From an uncultured Eubacteriales bacterium (GTDB taxonomy: Bacteria > Bacillota > Clostridia > Oscillospirales > CAG-382), in NCBI GenBank assembly GCA_934479825.1, contig CAKSOW010000011.1, positions 1 through 64,000 of the forward strand: 64,000 bases of DNA. Direction: 5' to 3'. Numbering within the stretch: the first letter of the stretch is position 1; each line of letters starts with the position of its first letter. The notes under the pieces were generated by a model. That model saw only the letters and a list, made by a program, of their open reading frames with translations. It was not told where the DNA came from and ran no database searches. Positions 1 to 8,365 of this stretch are shown piece after piece. The position numbers were made by a program, and so were the translations under genes.

Positions 1-1257
1 AAATGCCTTGGCTGGCTTTCTCCTTTTGAATCTTTTTACAATTTGCTCTTGCACTTGACTTGAAAATTCAAGTCTGCGAAAAGTAACCAAAAGCAGACGG
101 GGCTCCGCCCTGCGACTTCGGTTCAAAACCCGTGCGGTGAGATTATAGATAAAATTTGAAAGGTTCAGCGCATTAAGATTTTTTGCGAAAGTTTATTAGT
201 ACCACAAAACGCATGGCCATGTTTTGAACCGGTGCGAAAGGGAAACTATGGTACAGACGCAGAATCGGGTTTTGCGGAAAATCGAAGTTGCAGTGCAGGC
301 TTAACACCGCAAGTGGTCGATTAAATGGGAGAGTGCACGTTATATTGTTGCGGCGGAAAGGGGAAATTAGTGTGGGCTGAGTGGAAAAGTTGGAGCAAAA
401 TCAAGGCTTAGCATAACAAAAGGGAGGTGGGCTGGTGGAAAGTTTGGAGCAAAACCATGGCTTTGGGGTACCTCAAAGCCATGCGGACAGGTAAAAAAAT
501 TTTGATTCCTCCGAAATGCGTTTCTGTGCAGAAAACTTGAAATTTTGCATTCTCACCTGAAACTATCCCTTTTTCGGTAAATAACTTTCTGTTCGCAAAA
601 AAATCTCTCACCAAGCTTTTCTTTTCCTGTAAAGCTATAATCTGTTGCTCAAAATAACAACTTTCTACCAAACTCCCCCATTTTATGAAACACATAACCT
701 ACTGTCCGCCCAAATCAGAGCCTGCCTTTTTATAAAAACTCGCAAATCCTTACGCAGTAAAACCGCCGTCTCGCACCGGTTCAAAATACTCCGAGCGGTA
801 TGGCACAAGGTTGCAAATTTTCGTAGAAGTTTTCTGATAGACACAGCTTGCGGTTTAGCAAGTAATCCACCGCTCGGAATTTTGAACCGCTCTCCGGAGT
901 CCAGAGGGCGCACCCTCTGGTGTACTTTTTGGTTACTTTTTCGTACAAGCGAAAAAGTAACATTAAACCCGTCCTTTACTTGCTTTTTGAGAACCGAAAA
1001 GCGCTCTTTCTGGGCTTTTCCGGAAAAGAAAAGCCCTCCCAAAGTGCCTCTTTGCTTACTTTTCGCAAAAGTAACACGCCCCCCCGACAGCCCCTGCCGG
1101 GGCTGCCCCTCACGCTGGCGCGTGAGAATAGGCCGGCGGCAGAGCCGCCCGACTTGATAAGGTCGTTTTGTGCGGATTTGGTCGGTATTTCCTCTTTACA
1201 AATCCTCCTAAAAGGCGTATGATGATTTCAGAACCATAAAAAAGGAGTTTTTTGCCA
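1..1257. repeat. Non-coding repeat element R1 (right part; left end degenerate or cut by the window)
   Basis: This gene-free stretch is one copy of a long repeat also present at 28934-30077 and 50806-51884. It has an outer arm at 78-128, an inner arm with the 15-mer TTTTGAACCGGTGCG at 222-236, the reverse complement of that 15-mer at 772-786, and a right outer arm at about 865-1149 made of small palindromes (CGAAAAAGTAAC type, a TCACGC/GCGTGA hairpin, and a final GGCGGC/GCCGCC block). The first 60 bases do not match the other copies. Open frames inside (for example 408-695 minus) recur in the other copies and have no ribosome binding site, so I treat them as chance products of the repeat. Confidence 0.8.
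1195..1223 (+). promoter_or_regulatory. Sigma-A-type promoter for the isomerase operon
   Basis: TTTACA at 1195-1200 and TATGAT at 1218-1223 are separated by 17 bases. The start codon of the isomerase-like gene lies 35 bases further on, so the leader is short. The promoter lies just outside the right end of repeat R1, so the gene is not obviously driven from inside the repeat. Confidence 0.5.
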
Positions 1258-2697
1258 ATGAAACATACCCGTAACCCCCGAATCGGCCTTGTCGGAATGG
1301 GACATTTCCTCTATTGGCCGCAGTTCGAGGGACTAAAAGAAACGCTTATGCAGAAAACAGAGCGTTTCAAACATTACTTTTCCGATAAGAGCGACTTGAT
1401 CGACCTCGGTTTCGCCGATGATATCGATACCGCTTTTGTCGCTCTCAAAAAGGCGCAAGCCGCCGATCTTGACGCGCTTTTCATCGTCATGTCCACCTAT
1501 GTCACCTCGGCTGTTGCGTTCCCGTTTGCCAAATATCTGCATGTGCCGCAAATTTTAGTCGCACTGCAACCTCTCGACCGGTTGGACTACGCCAAAACGA
1601 CTACGTATATGCAGTTGTGCAACGACGATATTTGCTCACTTCCCGAATTTTCCGGCGTCTATGAACGCCTTGGCGCGCCGTCTCCTTTCTTTTTGGTAGA
1701 GGCCGAAAGCCGCACGCAGGAGATTCACCGCCGCGTCGGCCTTTATGAACGCGCCATCGCCGCGCTTGCCGCGTTCAAATACGCAAAATTCGGCTATCTT
1801 GGCCACACCTACGACGGCATGTACGACATGAACACCGATCCGACCGCGTTTTCACGCACGTTCGGCGTGCATGTGAAGATGCTCGAAATGTGCGAATTGG
1901 CCGAATATGTAAATGGTGCCAGCGACGCGGAAGTCAAGCATCGAATTGAGGAAATCCGGAACGTCTTTGATATCCGTGAACCCTCCAACGATCCTCTCAC
2001 CGACCATGTTGAGGAAAGCGACCTTGCCTGGGCGGCACGCAATTCGGTCGGTCTTGACAAGCTTGTTGAAAACAACGGACTTTCCGCGCTTGCTTACTTC
2101 TATAAAGGCGAAAATGGCAATTTATACGAAAACATTGCCGCAAATCTCATTATCGGCAACACGCTTCTCACCAGCCGCGGGATTCCGCTCGCCGGTGAAG
2201 CCGACCTCAAAACGGCTGCCGCCATGATGATTTTGAAAAGCGTGGGGGCAGGCGGTTCGTTTGCAGAACTGCACCCGTTTGACATCCATGACGATATTGT
2301 ACTTGTCGGCCACGATGGGCCGCACAACATTTGTATCAGCGAGGAAAAGCCGATTTTGCGTAAATTGAAAAAATTCCACGGCAAGAGCGGTTCGGGCGTT
2401 TCGGTCGAATTTAAGCTCAAAACCGGCGATGTCACACTGTTATCCTGCTCGGTAGACCGGACGGGTTCGCTTAAATTGATCTCCGCTGTCGGAGAATCGC
2501 TGCCGGGCGCCATTCCCCAGACCGGCAATACCAACACCAAATGCCGCTTTTCCGTGCCGGCCTGCCGGTTTGTCGAAAAATGGTGTGCCGCCGCCCCGAC
2601 GCATCATTTGGCGCTCGGCGTGGGTAACCATACGGAAGAAATCGAAATTTTCGCACGCATGGCAAACATTCCGCTGACAAAAGTTTTGGAGGGATAA
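1258..2697 (+). CDS. L-arabinose/L-fucose isomerase family protein
   Basis: A 479-residue cytosolic protein of the AraA/FucI superfamily, which interconverts aldoses and ketoses at a divalent metal. The four positions that bind metal in AraA can be seen in the expected spacing: Glu314 in AGEADLKTAA, Glu337 in FAELHPFD, His352 in VGHDGPHN and His449/450 in PTHHLALG. The N-terminal Rossmann-like half (GLVGMGHF) is also typical. The substrate cannot be told from sequence, since this branch is far from classical AraA. ATG 1258 is chosen because AAAGGAG (1241-1247) lies 10 bases upstream; an in-frame TTG at 1252 is too close. The next gene starts three bases after the stop, so the two are surely co-transcribed. 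Confidence 0.8.
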   Translation: MKHTRNPRIGLVGMGHFLYWPQFEGLKETLMQKTERFKHYFSDKSDLIDLGFADDIDTAFVALKKAQAADLDALFIVMSTYVTSAVAFPFAKYLHVPQILVALQPLDRLDYAKTTTYMQLCNDDICSLPEFSGVYERLGAPSPFFLVEAESRTQEIHRRVGLYERAIAALAAFKYAKFGYLGHTYDGMYDMNTDPTAFSRTFGVHVKMLEMCELAEYVNGASDAEVKHRIEEIRNVFDIREPSNDPLTDHVEESDLAWAARNSVGLDKLVENNGLSALAYFYKGENGNLYENIAANLIIGNTLLTSRGIPLAGEADLKTAAAMMILKSVGAGGSFAELHPFDIHDDIVLVGHDGPHNICISEEKPILRKLKKFHGKSGSGVSVEFKLKTGDVTLLSCSVDRTGSLKLISAVGESLPGAIPQTGNTNTKCRFSVPACRFVEKWCAAAPTHHLALGVGNHTEEIEIFARMANIPLTKVLEG

Positions 2698-2700
2698 CCG

Positions 2701-5223
2701 ATGTTTAACTATGAATACCGCCCGACTACCGACGCTGGCCGCGTTTGCTTAGAACTCAGCTTAAAGCCGTTCGGCTATGACAAAAGTCTTACCGGTATTG
2801 AAAAAGTCTGCCGCGATTACTACAAAAAATGGGCGGCGCTTCTCGAATATGCCTCCGGCATATCGGTTTTGTTATGGACGAGCGACGGCAGTGAGATTTT
2901 TGAATTTACCGGCGACTTAGACGTGTCTTTTGAATGGTGCAAATACATCGGTATCGGCAACTGGAACAGGGACATTAAGGGAGAAGAGGCCAAAAAGGCG
3001 CGTTCCTTACACCAGCTTCCCATTTATTACATGGAAAATCCGCCGGAAATGACCTATCGCGACTTGAAAAACATCATCGACACGTTAAAGCGCGTTGGCA
3101 AGGAAATGACTGGGTTTGACATCAAAGTCGGCGAAACCTTTGACCCCGGCCCCGAATTTGCTTACTCGGCATTCAAATACGAACGCCACCCGGAAATTGC
3201 AAAGGGCAACATCATGGGCAAAAACCAATGGCTGCACTGTGCGGCGCGTCTGCATGCCGAAAAACGCGCTTATGCCGCCTATCCGGACGGCATTCCGGAA
3301 GGCACGCACATCGGCGAGTTTTTGGGAAAGCAGTTCATGGCGCTCCGGAGAGCGGTCGGGTTCGACTATTTGTGGCTCTCCAACGGCTTTGGGTTCTCGC
3401 TTGCGTCATGGAACTGGGTAGGCGAGCTGTTTGACGGGGAGAAATTTGATTTTTCGGGTGCCAAGCGCATTCGTGAGGCAATCGCGGAATTCTGGACCTA
3501 TTTCAACGCCGAGATCGGCGATACGGTCATTGAAACGCGCGGGAGCAACCTTTCGACCGGCATGGATATTGCCGCGCACGGTTGCCCGATTGATGTGATC
3601 TACAAGCAGAATATCGTTGCGCCCCCCAACTCCCCTTGGGCGGCTATGGACTACCGGTTCGGATTGGAGCTTTCCGGATTTATGAGCCACATTGCCGAAC
3701 TTCCGAAAAACGGCTACGCGTTCCGCTACTATTCGCACGACCCCTGGTGGCTCAATTCGCCGTGGTTCGACCGATACGACCGCAGTCCGCATGACATTTA
3801 TCTGCCGCTTGCCGTGACGCGTTTAGACGAACATTTGAAGGTTACGCACCCCTATGCCCTCGATTTTCTGACGGCGGACGACTCGTTCGGGCGGATACCG
3901 GCGCGCGGCGCAAACGAAATGACGCCCCACTTGCTTACGGCTTACAATGACTTTCCGGACGAACCGGGACTGGTAACCTGGGTCTATCCGTTTGAAACCT
4001 ATTGCAAAACCGGGCTTTCCGACGGCAACATGCAGCGCATTTTCATGGACGACTGGTACATAGAAAGCGCCATAGACCACGGTTTCCCGGTCAATACCGT
4101 GCTGTCGGACAAGAATTTTCTTACTGCCGATAAGACCAAACTTCTGACAACGCTGTTGGTTACCCCTGTTCCCGAAGCAGACAGCCCGCTCGAAAAGGCG
4201 CTGTTTGAATCGCTTGACGCAGGGGCGCGCGTTCTGTTATACGGCAGTACGAAATATGCGTCGGATAAATTGCGGAAAACGCTTGGTCTTGCCTTGGAAA
4301 GCGACGCGCTTGACGGGTTGCTTGACATAAAGACCTCTCTTTCGCTTGATACTTTTGAGGTCGGAAAGCGTGCCGGAACGCTGATGCATGATCCTCTTGT
4401 GTCAAATGGCGGTATTTTTGAAACAAGCGACAAAAAAGGCGTGTCGGAAACCGTCTGCACTGTTTCGGACGGCAAAAAGACGCGTGTTTATGCGGTGTTT
4501 GCCGGCAAATGCGGCAAAGGCGGCGGTAAAGTCTTTTGGGTGCGCGGTTCGTTTCCGCACAAACGCCAAATTGCCGGACATCTGCCGCCGCTCTACAAAC
4601 AAAGCGAAAACTTCCCGTCGGCGCTTTTACTGCGTGCCGGAATGGCTTTATTCGGCTATCCGATAAGCTTTGACTGCTATGACGCAGACGATAAACTGCC
4701 GTTGCTTCTGTTCTCAAAATGCCGGAACGCGCTGTGGTTCAATCTGTTCTCCAAGGACGCCATGGTCCGGATGCACATGTCCACGCCGGACGGCGCGCCC
4801 GTGCCGGACAACACAGAGTTTCTCATCGAAAACAGCGTCGGAACCTATCCGCTTTGGCGCTGGAATCACACCGATTGCCGCATTTATGTAAAACAGACGG
4901 CCAAATCCAAGATAACTCTCAAAAAAGGCAGTCCCGAAACGCATTTTGACAACGATGAGCGGCTCGACCTGCATGGCCTTATTGATGCGGAAGTAACGTT
5001 TTATCCGACACACGGCGGGACAGCCTTTATGCGGAATGTCGGCGAGGATAAGGACGACTGGGAGGTCCGCACATTTGCCGGACAGAACATCGAAACGGAA
5101 TACGACGAAAAACGCGGCTGCTATATCGCCCGGCATGTGACCGGCCGGCTCACGATCTGCTGGCAGGAAAAAGAAAACATCGGCGACTATAAAAAGCTTG
5201 AATTCTTACGGCCGCAGGATTAG
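2701..5223 (+). CDS. Large glycosidase-like protein of unknown specificity
   Basis: An 840-residue protein without signal peptide or membrane helix. The N-terminal ~400 residues have the look of a (beta/alpha)8 barrel rich in Trp, Tyr and acidic residues (WLSNGFGFSLASWNW, KVGETFDPGPEF). Residues around 450-560 (KLLTTLLVTPVPEAD, DAGARVLLYGS) resemble the glutamine-amidotransferase-like domain that follows the barrel in GH42-type beta-galactosidases, and the last ~200 residues are beta-rich. This organisation suggests a clan GH-A-like hydrolase acting on the oligosaccharide that supplies the neighbouring isomerase, but I do not recognise a named family. The coupling to the isomerase gene (3-base gap) is the strongest functional hint. 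A sugar-releasing role is inference. Confidence 0.7.
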   Translation: MFNYEYRPTTDAGRVCLELSLKPFGYDKSLTGIEKVCRDYYKKWAALLEYASGISVLLWTSDGSEIFEFTGDLDVSFEWCKYIGIGNWNRDIKGEEAKKARSLHQLPIYYMENPPEMTYRDLKNIIDTLKRVGKEMTGFDIKVGETFDPGPEFAYSAFKYERHPEIAKGNIMGKNQWLHCAARLHAEKRAYAAYPDGIPEGTHIGEFLGKQFMALRRAVGFDYLWLSNGFGFSLASWNWVGELFDGEKFDFSGAKRIREAIAEFWTYFNAEIGDTVIETRGSNLSTGMDIAAHGCPIDVIYKQNIVAPPNSPWAAMDYRFGLELSGFMSHIAELPKNGYAFRYYSHDPWWLNSPWFDRYDRSPHDIYLPLAVTRLDEHLKVTHPYALDFLTADDSFGRIPARGANEMTPHLLTAYNDFPDEPGLVTWVYPFETYCKTGLSDGNMQRIFMDDWYIESAIDHGFPVNTVLSDKNFLTADKTKLLTTLLVTPVPEADSPLEKALFESLDAGARVLLYGSTKYASDKLRKTLGLALESDALDGLLDIKTSLSLDTFEVGKRAGTLMHDPLVSNGGIFETSDKKGVSETVCTVSDGKKTRVYAVFAGKCGKGGGKVFWVRGSFPHKRQIAGHLPPLYKQSENFPSALLLRAGMALFGYPISFDCYDADDKLPLLLFSKCRNALWFNLFSKDAMVRMHMSTPDGAPVPDNTEFLIENSVGTYPLWRWNHTDCRIYVKQTAKSKITLKKGSPETHFDNDERLDLHGLIDAEVTFYPTHGGTAFMRNVGEDKDDWEVRTFAGQNIETEYDEKRGCYIARHVTGRLTICWQEKENIGDYKKLEFLRPQD

Positions 5224-5286
5224 AGACAAATCCGCCCGGTTATCCCGTAAACGGTTTTCCTTTTTCAGATAAAAGAAAAAAATATC

Positions 5287-5337
5287 CCCCGTAAATACCT
5301 GATTCCGAGAAGGAACGAGGAATTTACGGGGAATTTT
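5287..5337. terminator. Bidirectional terminator between convergent genes
   Basis: A 10-base-pair stem, CCCCGTAAAT (5287-5296) with ATTTACGGGG (5322-5331), is followed by a T-run on the plus strand and by a T-rich stretch on the minus strand. It separates the glycosidase-like gene from the PAP2 gene that runs towards it. Confidence 0.75.
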
Positions 5338-5341
5338 TACG

Positions 5342-5893
5342 TTATTTTCTTCGGCGAATGGCAAACTGATCCAGCCAAACCGCGCCGAATTTCAAGACAA
5401 GATAGCCGATAAGCAAGCCGAGTATGACCGACGCCAACACATCGCTCGAAAAGTGAACGAACAGATAGAGCCGTGAAAAAGCAATTAACGCGGCAAGCGG
5501 AATCGCCGCATAGCCGAACCGCCGGTCGATTGCCGTGAGCACCGTGGCGGCTATCACCGAGGCAAGCGTGTGCCCGGACGGGAACGAATAGTCCCGCGGC
5601 ACGGAAATCAACAAGCGCACGGTCGGATCCAGCCAACAGGGTCTCGCCCGGAAAAATAAAGGTTTCAACGCGAGATTGCCGACTAACGCACCGAAAGCAA
5701 GTCCGGTCAACAGCAAGATTCCGGTGCGGCGATGCTTTGGCAGGAATAATAAAACCACGGTAAGGAGCAGCCAAATCAAGCCTGCATCTCCGAGAAACGT
5801 GATTTTCGGCATAAAATAATCAAGAACGGTACAGCGCATGGTTTTCTGGATCCAATACAGAACCGAAAAATCAAGCCGTGTAAGCCAGGTCAT
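5342..5893 (-). CDS. PAP2-family membrane phosphatase
   Basis: A 183-residue integral membrane protein with all three PAP2 signature motifs: Lys77-X6-Arg84-Pro85 (KPLFFRARP), PSGH at 105-108 and SR-X5-H-X3-D at 140-151 (SRLYLFVHFSSD). The family removes phosphate from lipid phosphates at the membrane outer face; in Firmicutes, small members of this size often act on undecaprenyl pyrophosphate, but the substrate here is not proven. ATG 5893 is chosen over a longer TTG frame (5920) because ACGGAG sits 8 bases upstream. It is the last gene of a long minus-strand run. Confidence 0.88.
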   Translation of the reverse strand: MTWLTRLDFSVLYWIQKTMRCTVLDYFMPKITFLGDAGLIWLLLTVVLLFLPKHRRTGILLLTGLAFGALVGNLALKPLFFRARPCWLDPTVRLLISVPRDYSFPSGHTLASVIAATVLTAIDRRFGYAAIPLAALIAFSRLYLFVHFSSDVLASVILGLLIGYLVLKFGAVWLDQFAIRRRK

Positions 5894-5936
5894 TTGGGTT
5901 TCTCCGTTTCCGCAGGACAAATGCCTGCTGTTTGTG

Positions 5937-7001
5937 CTAAAATGTTTTTACATGGAATCCGGCCGCGCGAAGAAGCCGGTTATACACGGCAAGCGAAATG
6001 CCGGAAGTGTCCTTGGGCAGAAAAGCATAAACCTTGTCCACATCTAATGAATCGGTATCGCGCAGCATGGTAAAAATGCGCGCGGCATATGCGCCCGTGT
6101 CTGCGTCGTTTCCGGCATGAAGCACTGCTTTCGCTTTGAGACGCGGCGCGTCCGCGTCGTAACAAAGCACGGCGCATTTTTCTTTTTCGGCGCATTCGTT
6201 GACATAGGCGATCCCCTTATCCCGGTCGCCCTTAATCAACTCCACCGGACGCGCCGGCGCATAATGTTTATACATCATGCCGGGGGAAAGCACGGTTTCG
6301 CCGGGTTTCAGACTTTCGAGCACGGCATGGGACATGTGGACTTCCCCTAACAGCTCATTTAAGGTTTCAAACGTTACGCCGCCCGGACGAAGCAAGGTCG
6401 GAACTTCTTCGCAAAGTGTCAATATGGTCGATTCCACGCCATAGGCGCAGTCGCCGCCGTCAAGCACCATGTCTGCGCGGCCGTCCATATCCTCCAAAAC
6501 GTGTCGGGCACAGGTCGGACTGGGCTTGCCGGAAAGGTTCGCGGAGGGCGCGGCAATCGGCACGCCGGAAAGCCGGATCAGCTCGCGCGCGATTTTGGAA
6601 GTCGGCACGCGCACCGCAACGTTCGGCAGTCCTGCCGTTATGGTTTTCGGCACGATCGGGCGAGCCGGCAATATCACCGTCAAGGGCGCCGGCATGATGG
6701 GAATGAGCTTATCAAGAAGCGGTTTTATCTTTTCGGGCACGTCGCAATATAACGGAATTTCCGCCGCGTCGGACAGATGTAAAATGAGCGGATTGTTCTG
6801 CGGACGGCCTTTGGCGGCATAAATGGCGCGTGCGGCGTTTTCGTCGAGTCCGTTTGCGCCGAGTCCGTATACCGTTTCGGTCGGGAAAACGACTAAGCCA
6901 CCGCGTCGGATAAGGTCAGCCGCCGTTTCAAGAGCCACGCGGTCGTCCGGCGTATCGGCGTTCGGGCTGACCGGACGCACAAGAGTTTTTGAGAGTAACA
7001 T
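5937..7001 (-). CDS. tsaC: Threonylcarbamoyl-AMP synthase, Sua5 type
   Basis: A 354-residue cytosolic enzyme that makes L-threonylcarbamoyladenylate from threonine, bicarbonate and ATP, the first step of the t6A37 modification in tRNAs reading ANN codons. The YrdC domain covers the first ~210 residues, with the conserved FPTETVYGLGAN at 39-50 and KGRPQNNPLI at 65-74. The extra C-terminal part with LSPGMMYKHYAP near 240 is the Sua5 domain, so this is the long form and not the short TsaC. It lies 20 bases after prfA and is probably co-transcribed, a linkage common in Firmicutes. Confidence 0.93.
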   Translation of the reverse strand: MLLSKTLVRPVSPNADTPDDRVALETAADLIRRGGLVVFPTETVYGLGANGLDENAARAIYAAKGRPQNNPLILHLSDAAEIPLYCDVPEKIKPLLDKLIPIMPAPLTVILPARPIVPKTITAGLPNVAVRVPTSKIARELIRLSGVPIAAPSANLSGKPSPTCARHVLEDMDGRADMVLDGGDCAYGVESTILTLCEEVPTLLRPGGVTFETLNELLGEVHMSHAVLESLKPGETVLSPGMMYKHYAPARPVELIKGDRDKGIAYVNECAEKEKCAVLCYDADAPRLKAKAVLHAGNDADTGAYAARIFTMLRDTDSLDVDKVYAFLPKDTSGISLAVYNRLLRAAGFHVKTF

Positions 7002-7021
7002 AAAAGTGCCTCTTATAACTT

Positions 7022-8101
7022 TTACAGATTGTTCTGCGAATTTTGCAGTTTTTCCGCACGGTCGGCGGTGATGAGCGCGTCGATGACTTCGTCGAGCCGT
7101 CCGTCGAGAATGCTTTCGAGCGAATAAAGCGTCAGTCCGATACGGTGGTCGGTCAAGCGCCCTTGGGGGTAGTTATAGGTGCGGATACGCTCACTGCGGT
7201 CGCCTGAACCGACCTGGCTGCGGCGTTCCGAAGCAATGGCGTTCTGCTGTTTTTCGCGCTCCATATCCAATAATTTGGTTTTGAGCATTTTCATGGCTTT
7301 ATCGCGGTTCTTGAACTGACTGCGTTCGTCCTGGCATTCCACCACAACGCCGGTTGGCTTGTGCGTGATGCGGATCGCGGAGTCGGTCTTGTTGACATGC
7401 TGACCGCCGGCGCCGCCGCTGCGGTAGGTGTCGATTTCAAGGTCTGCCGGGTTGATCTCCACTTCCACGTCCTCGGCTTCGGGCAATACTGCCACTGTTA
7501 CGGCCGAAGTGTGGATACGTCCTTGGGTCTCGGTTTCGGGAACGCGTTGGACGCGGTGAACGCCGCTTTCAAACTTGAAACGCGAATAAGCGCCGTCGCC
7601 TTCGACCATGAAGGAAATTTCCTTGACGCCGCCTAATTCGGTTTCGTTGCTGTTCAGAATTTCGGTTTTGAAGCCTTTGCTTTCAGCGTACATGCTGTAC
7701 ATGCGGAACAGGCTGTGCGCAAACAGAGCCGCCTCTTCGCCGCCCGTTCCGGCGCGGATCTCAACGATGACGTTGCGGTCGTCGTTTTCGTCGCGCGGCA
7801 AAAGCAAAATCTTTAATTCTTCGGTCAGTGTTTCAAGATCACTTTTGGCAGTTTTGATCTCTTCTTCCGCCATTTCTTTCATTTCGGGGTCAAGACCGCC
7901 TTCGTCGAGAAGCTCCCTTGCTTGGGCAAGGTTATCCTCTGCGGTGCGGTAAGCGCGGTATTTTTCGATGATCGGCGTGAGATTCTTATGCTCTTTCATG
8001 AGCGATTTGAACTTTTCGGTATCGCTCACCACATCGGGATTCATAAGCTGTTCGGCGATATCTTCATAGTGTTTTTCCGCTTCGCGCAGATTTTCAAACA
8101 T
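7022..8101 (-). CDS. prfA: Peptide chain release factor 1
   Basis: A 359-residue release factor that reads UAA and UAG and triggers peptidyl-tRNA hydrolysis. The class I signature GGAGGQHVNKTDSA has the catalytic GGQ at 232-234. The stop-codon-reading tripeptide is Pro-Glu-Thr (188-190), the PxT form of RF1 and not the SPF of RF2. The start codon directly follows the stop of the DUF951 gene (TAA, no spacer), which implies translational coupling. The length is normal for the family. Confidence 0.97.
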   Translation of the reverse strand: MFENLREAEKHYEDIAEQLMNPDVVSDTEKFKSLMKEHKNLTPIIEKYRAYRTAEDNLAQARELLDEGGLDPEMKEMAEEEIKTAKSDLETLTEELKILLLPRDENDDRNVIVEIRAGTGGEEAALFAHSLFRMYSMYAESKGFKTEILNSNETELGGVKEISFMVEGDGAYSRFKFESGVHRVQRVPETETQGRIHTSAVTVAVLPEAEDVEVEINPADLEIDTYRSGGAGGQHVNKTDSAIRITHKPTGVVVECQDERSQFKNRDKAMKMLKTKLLDMEREKQQNAIASERRSQVGSGDRSERIRTYNYPQGRLTDHRIGLTLYSLESILDGRLDEVIDALITADRAEKLQNSQNNL

Positions 8102-8335
8102 TTATTTTTCCCCTTTCCTGTGTTCGGGACAATTGGTTTCTTTCGGGACAATGCTTTTAATATTTTTTTCGAGTTTGACACGTGCCAAAAGCATTTCCCT
8201 GCCGCAGGACAAACATTTGACCTTGACATCGCTTCCGGCATACAGCACCAAAAACCGGCCGGCGGCTTTGGAGCACGCGTGCGGCTTTTTCATATTCAGA
8301 ATATCGCCTGCGTGGAAAACCTTGATTTCCGGCAT
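8102..8335 (-). CDS. DUF951 small protein
   Basis: A 77-residue protein of the DUF951 (YyzM) family, recognised from VFHAGDILNMKKPHACS, DVKVKCLSCGREMLLARVKLEK and a further C-terminal Cys. Members are widespread in Firmicutes and have no known function; the two Cys of CLSC plus nearby Cys could bind zinc. ATG 8335 is preceded by AAAGGAG at 7-base spacing, so the longer frame is rejected. It is tightly coupled to prfA, which suggests a role near translation, though this is inference. Confidence 0.88.
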   Translation of the reverse strand: MPEIKVFHAGDILNMKKPHACSKAAGRFLVLYAGSDVKVKCLSCGREMLLARVKLEKNIKSIVPKETNCPEHRKGEK

Positions 8336-8365
8336 AGAAATTCTCCTTTGCAAAAACAGTTCCGG

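Noticed and set aside
408..695. Minus-strand frame in R1 (95 codons) with counterparts at 29248-29604 and 51254-51496
   Set aside because: The similar peptides arise because the DNA repeat is conserved. None has a ribosome binding site, frame lengths differ, and no codon-level constraint is visible.
645..1222. Overlapping plus and minus frames across the right half of R1
   Set aside because: They lie within the inverted-repeat arms, are rich in Arg/Pro/Ser from palindromes, and have no start signals.
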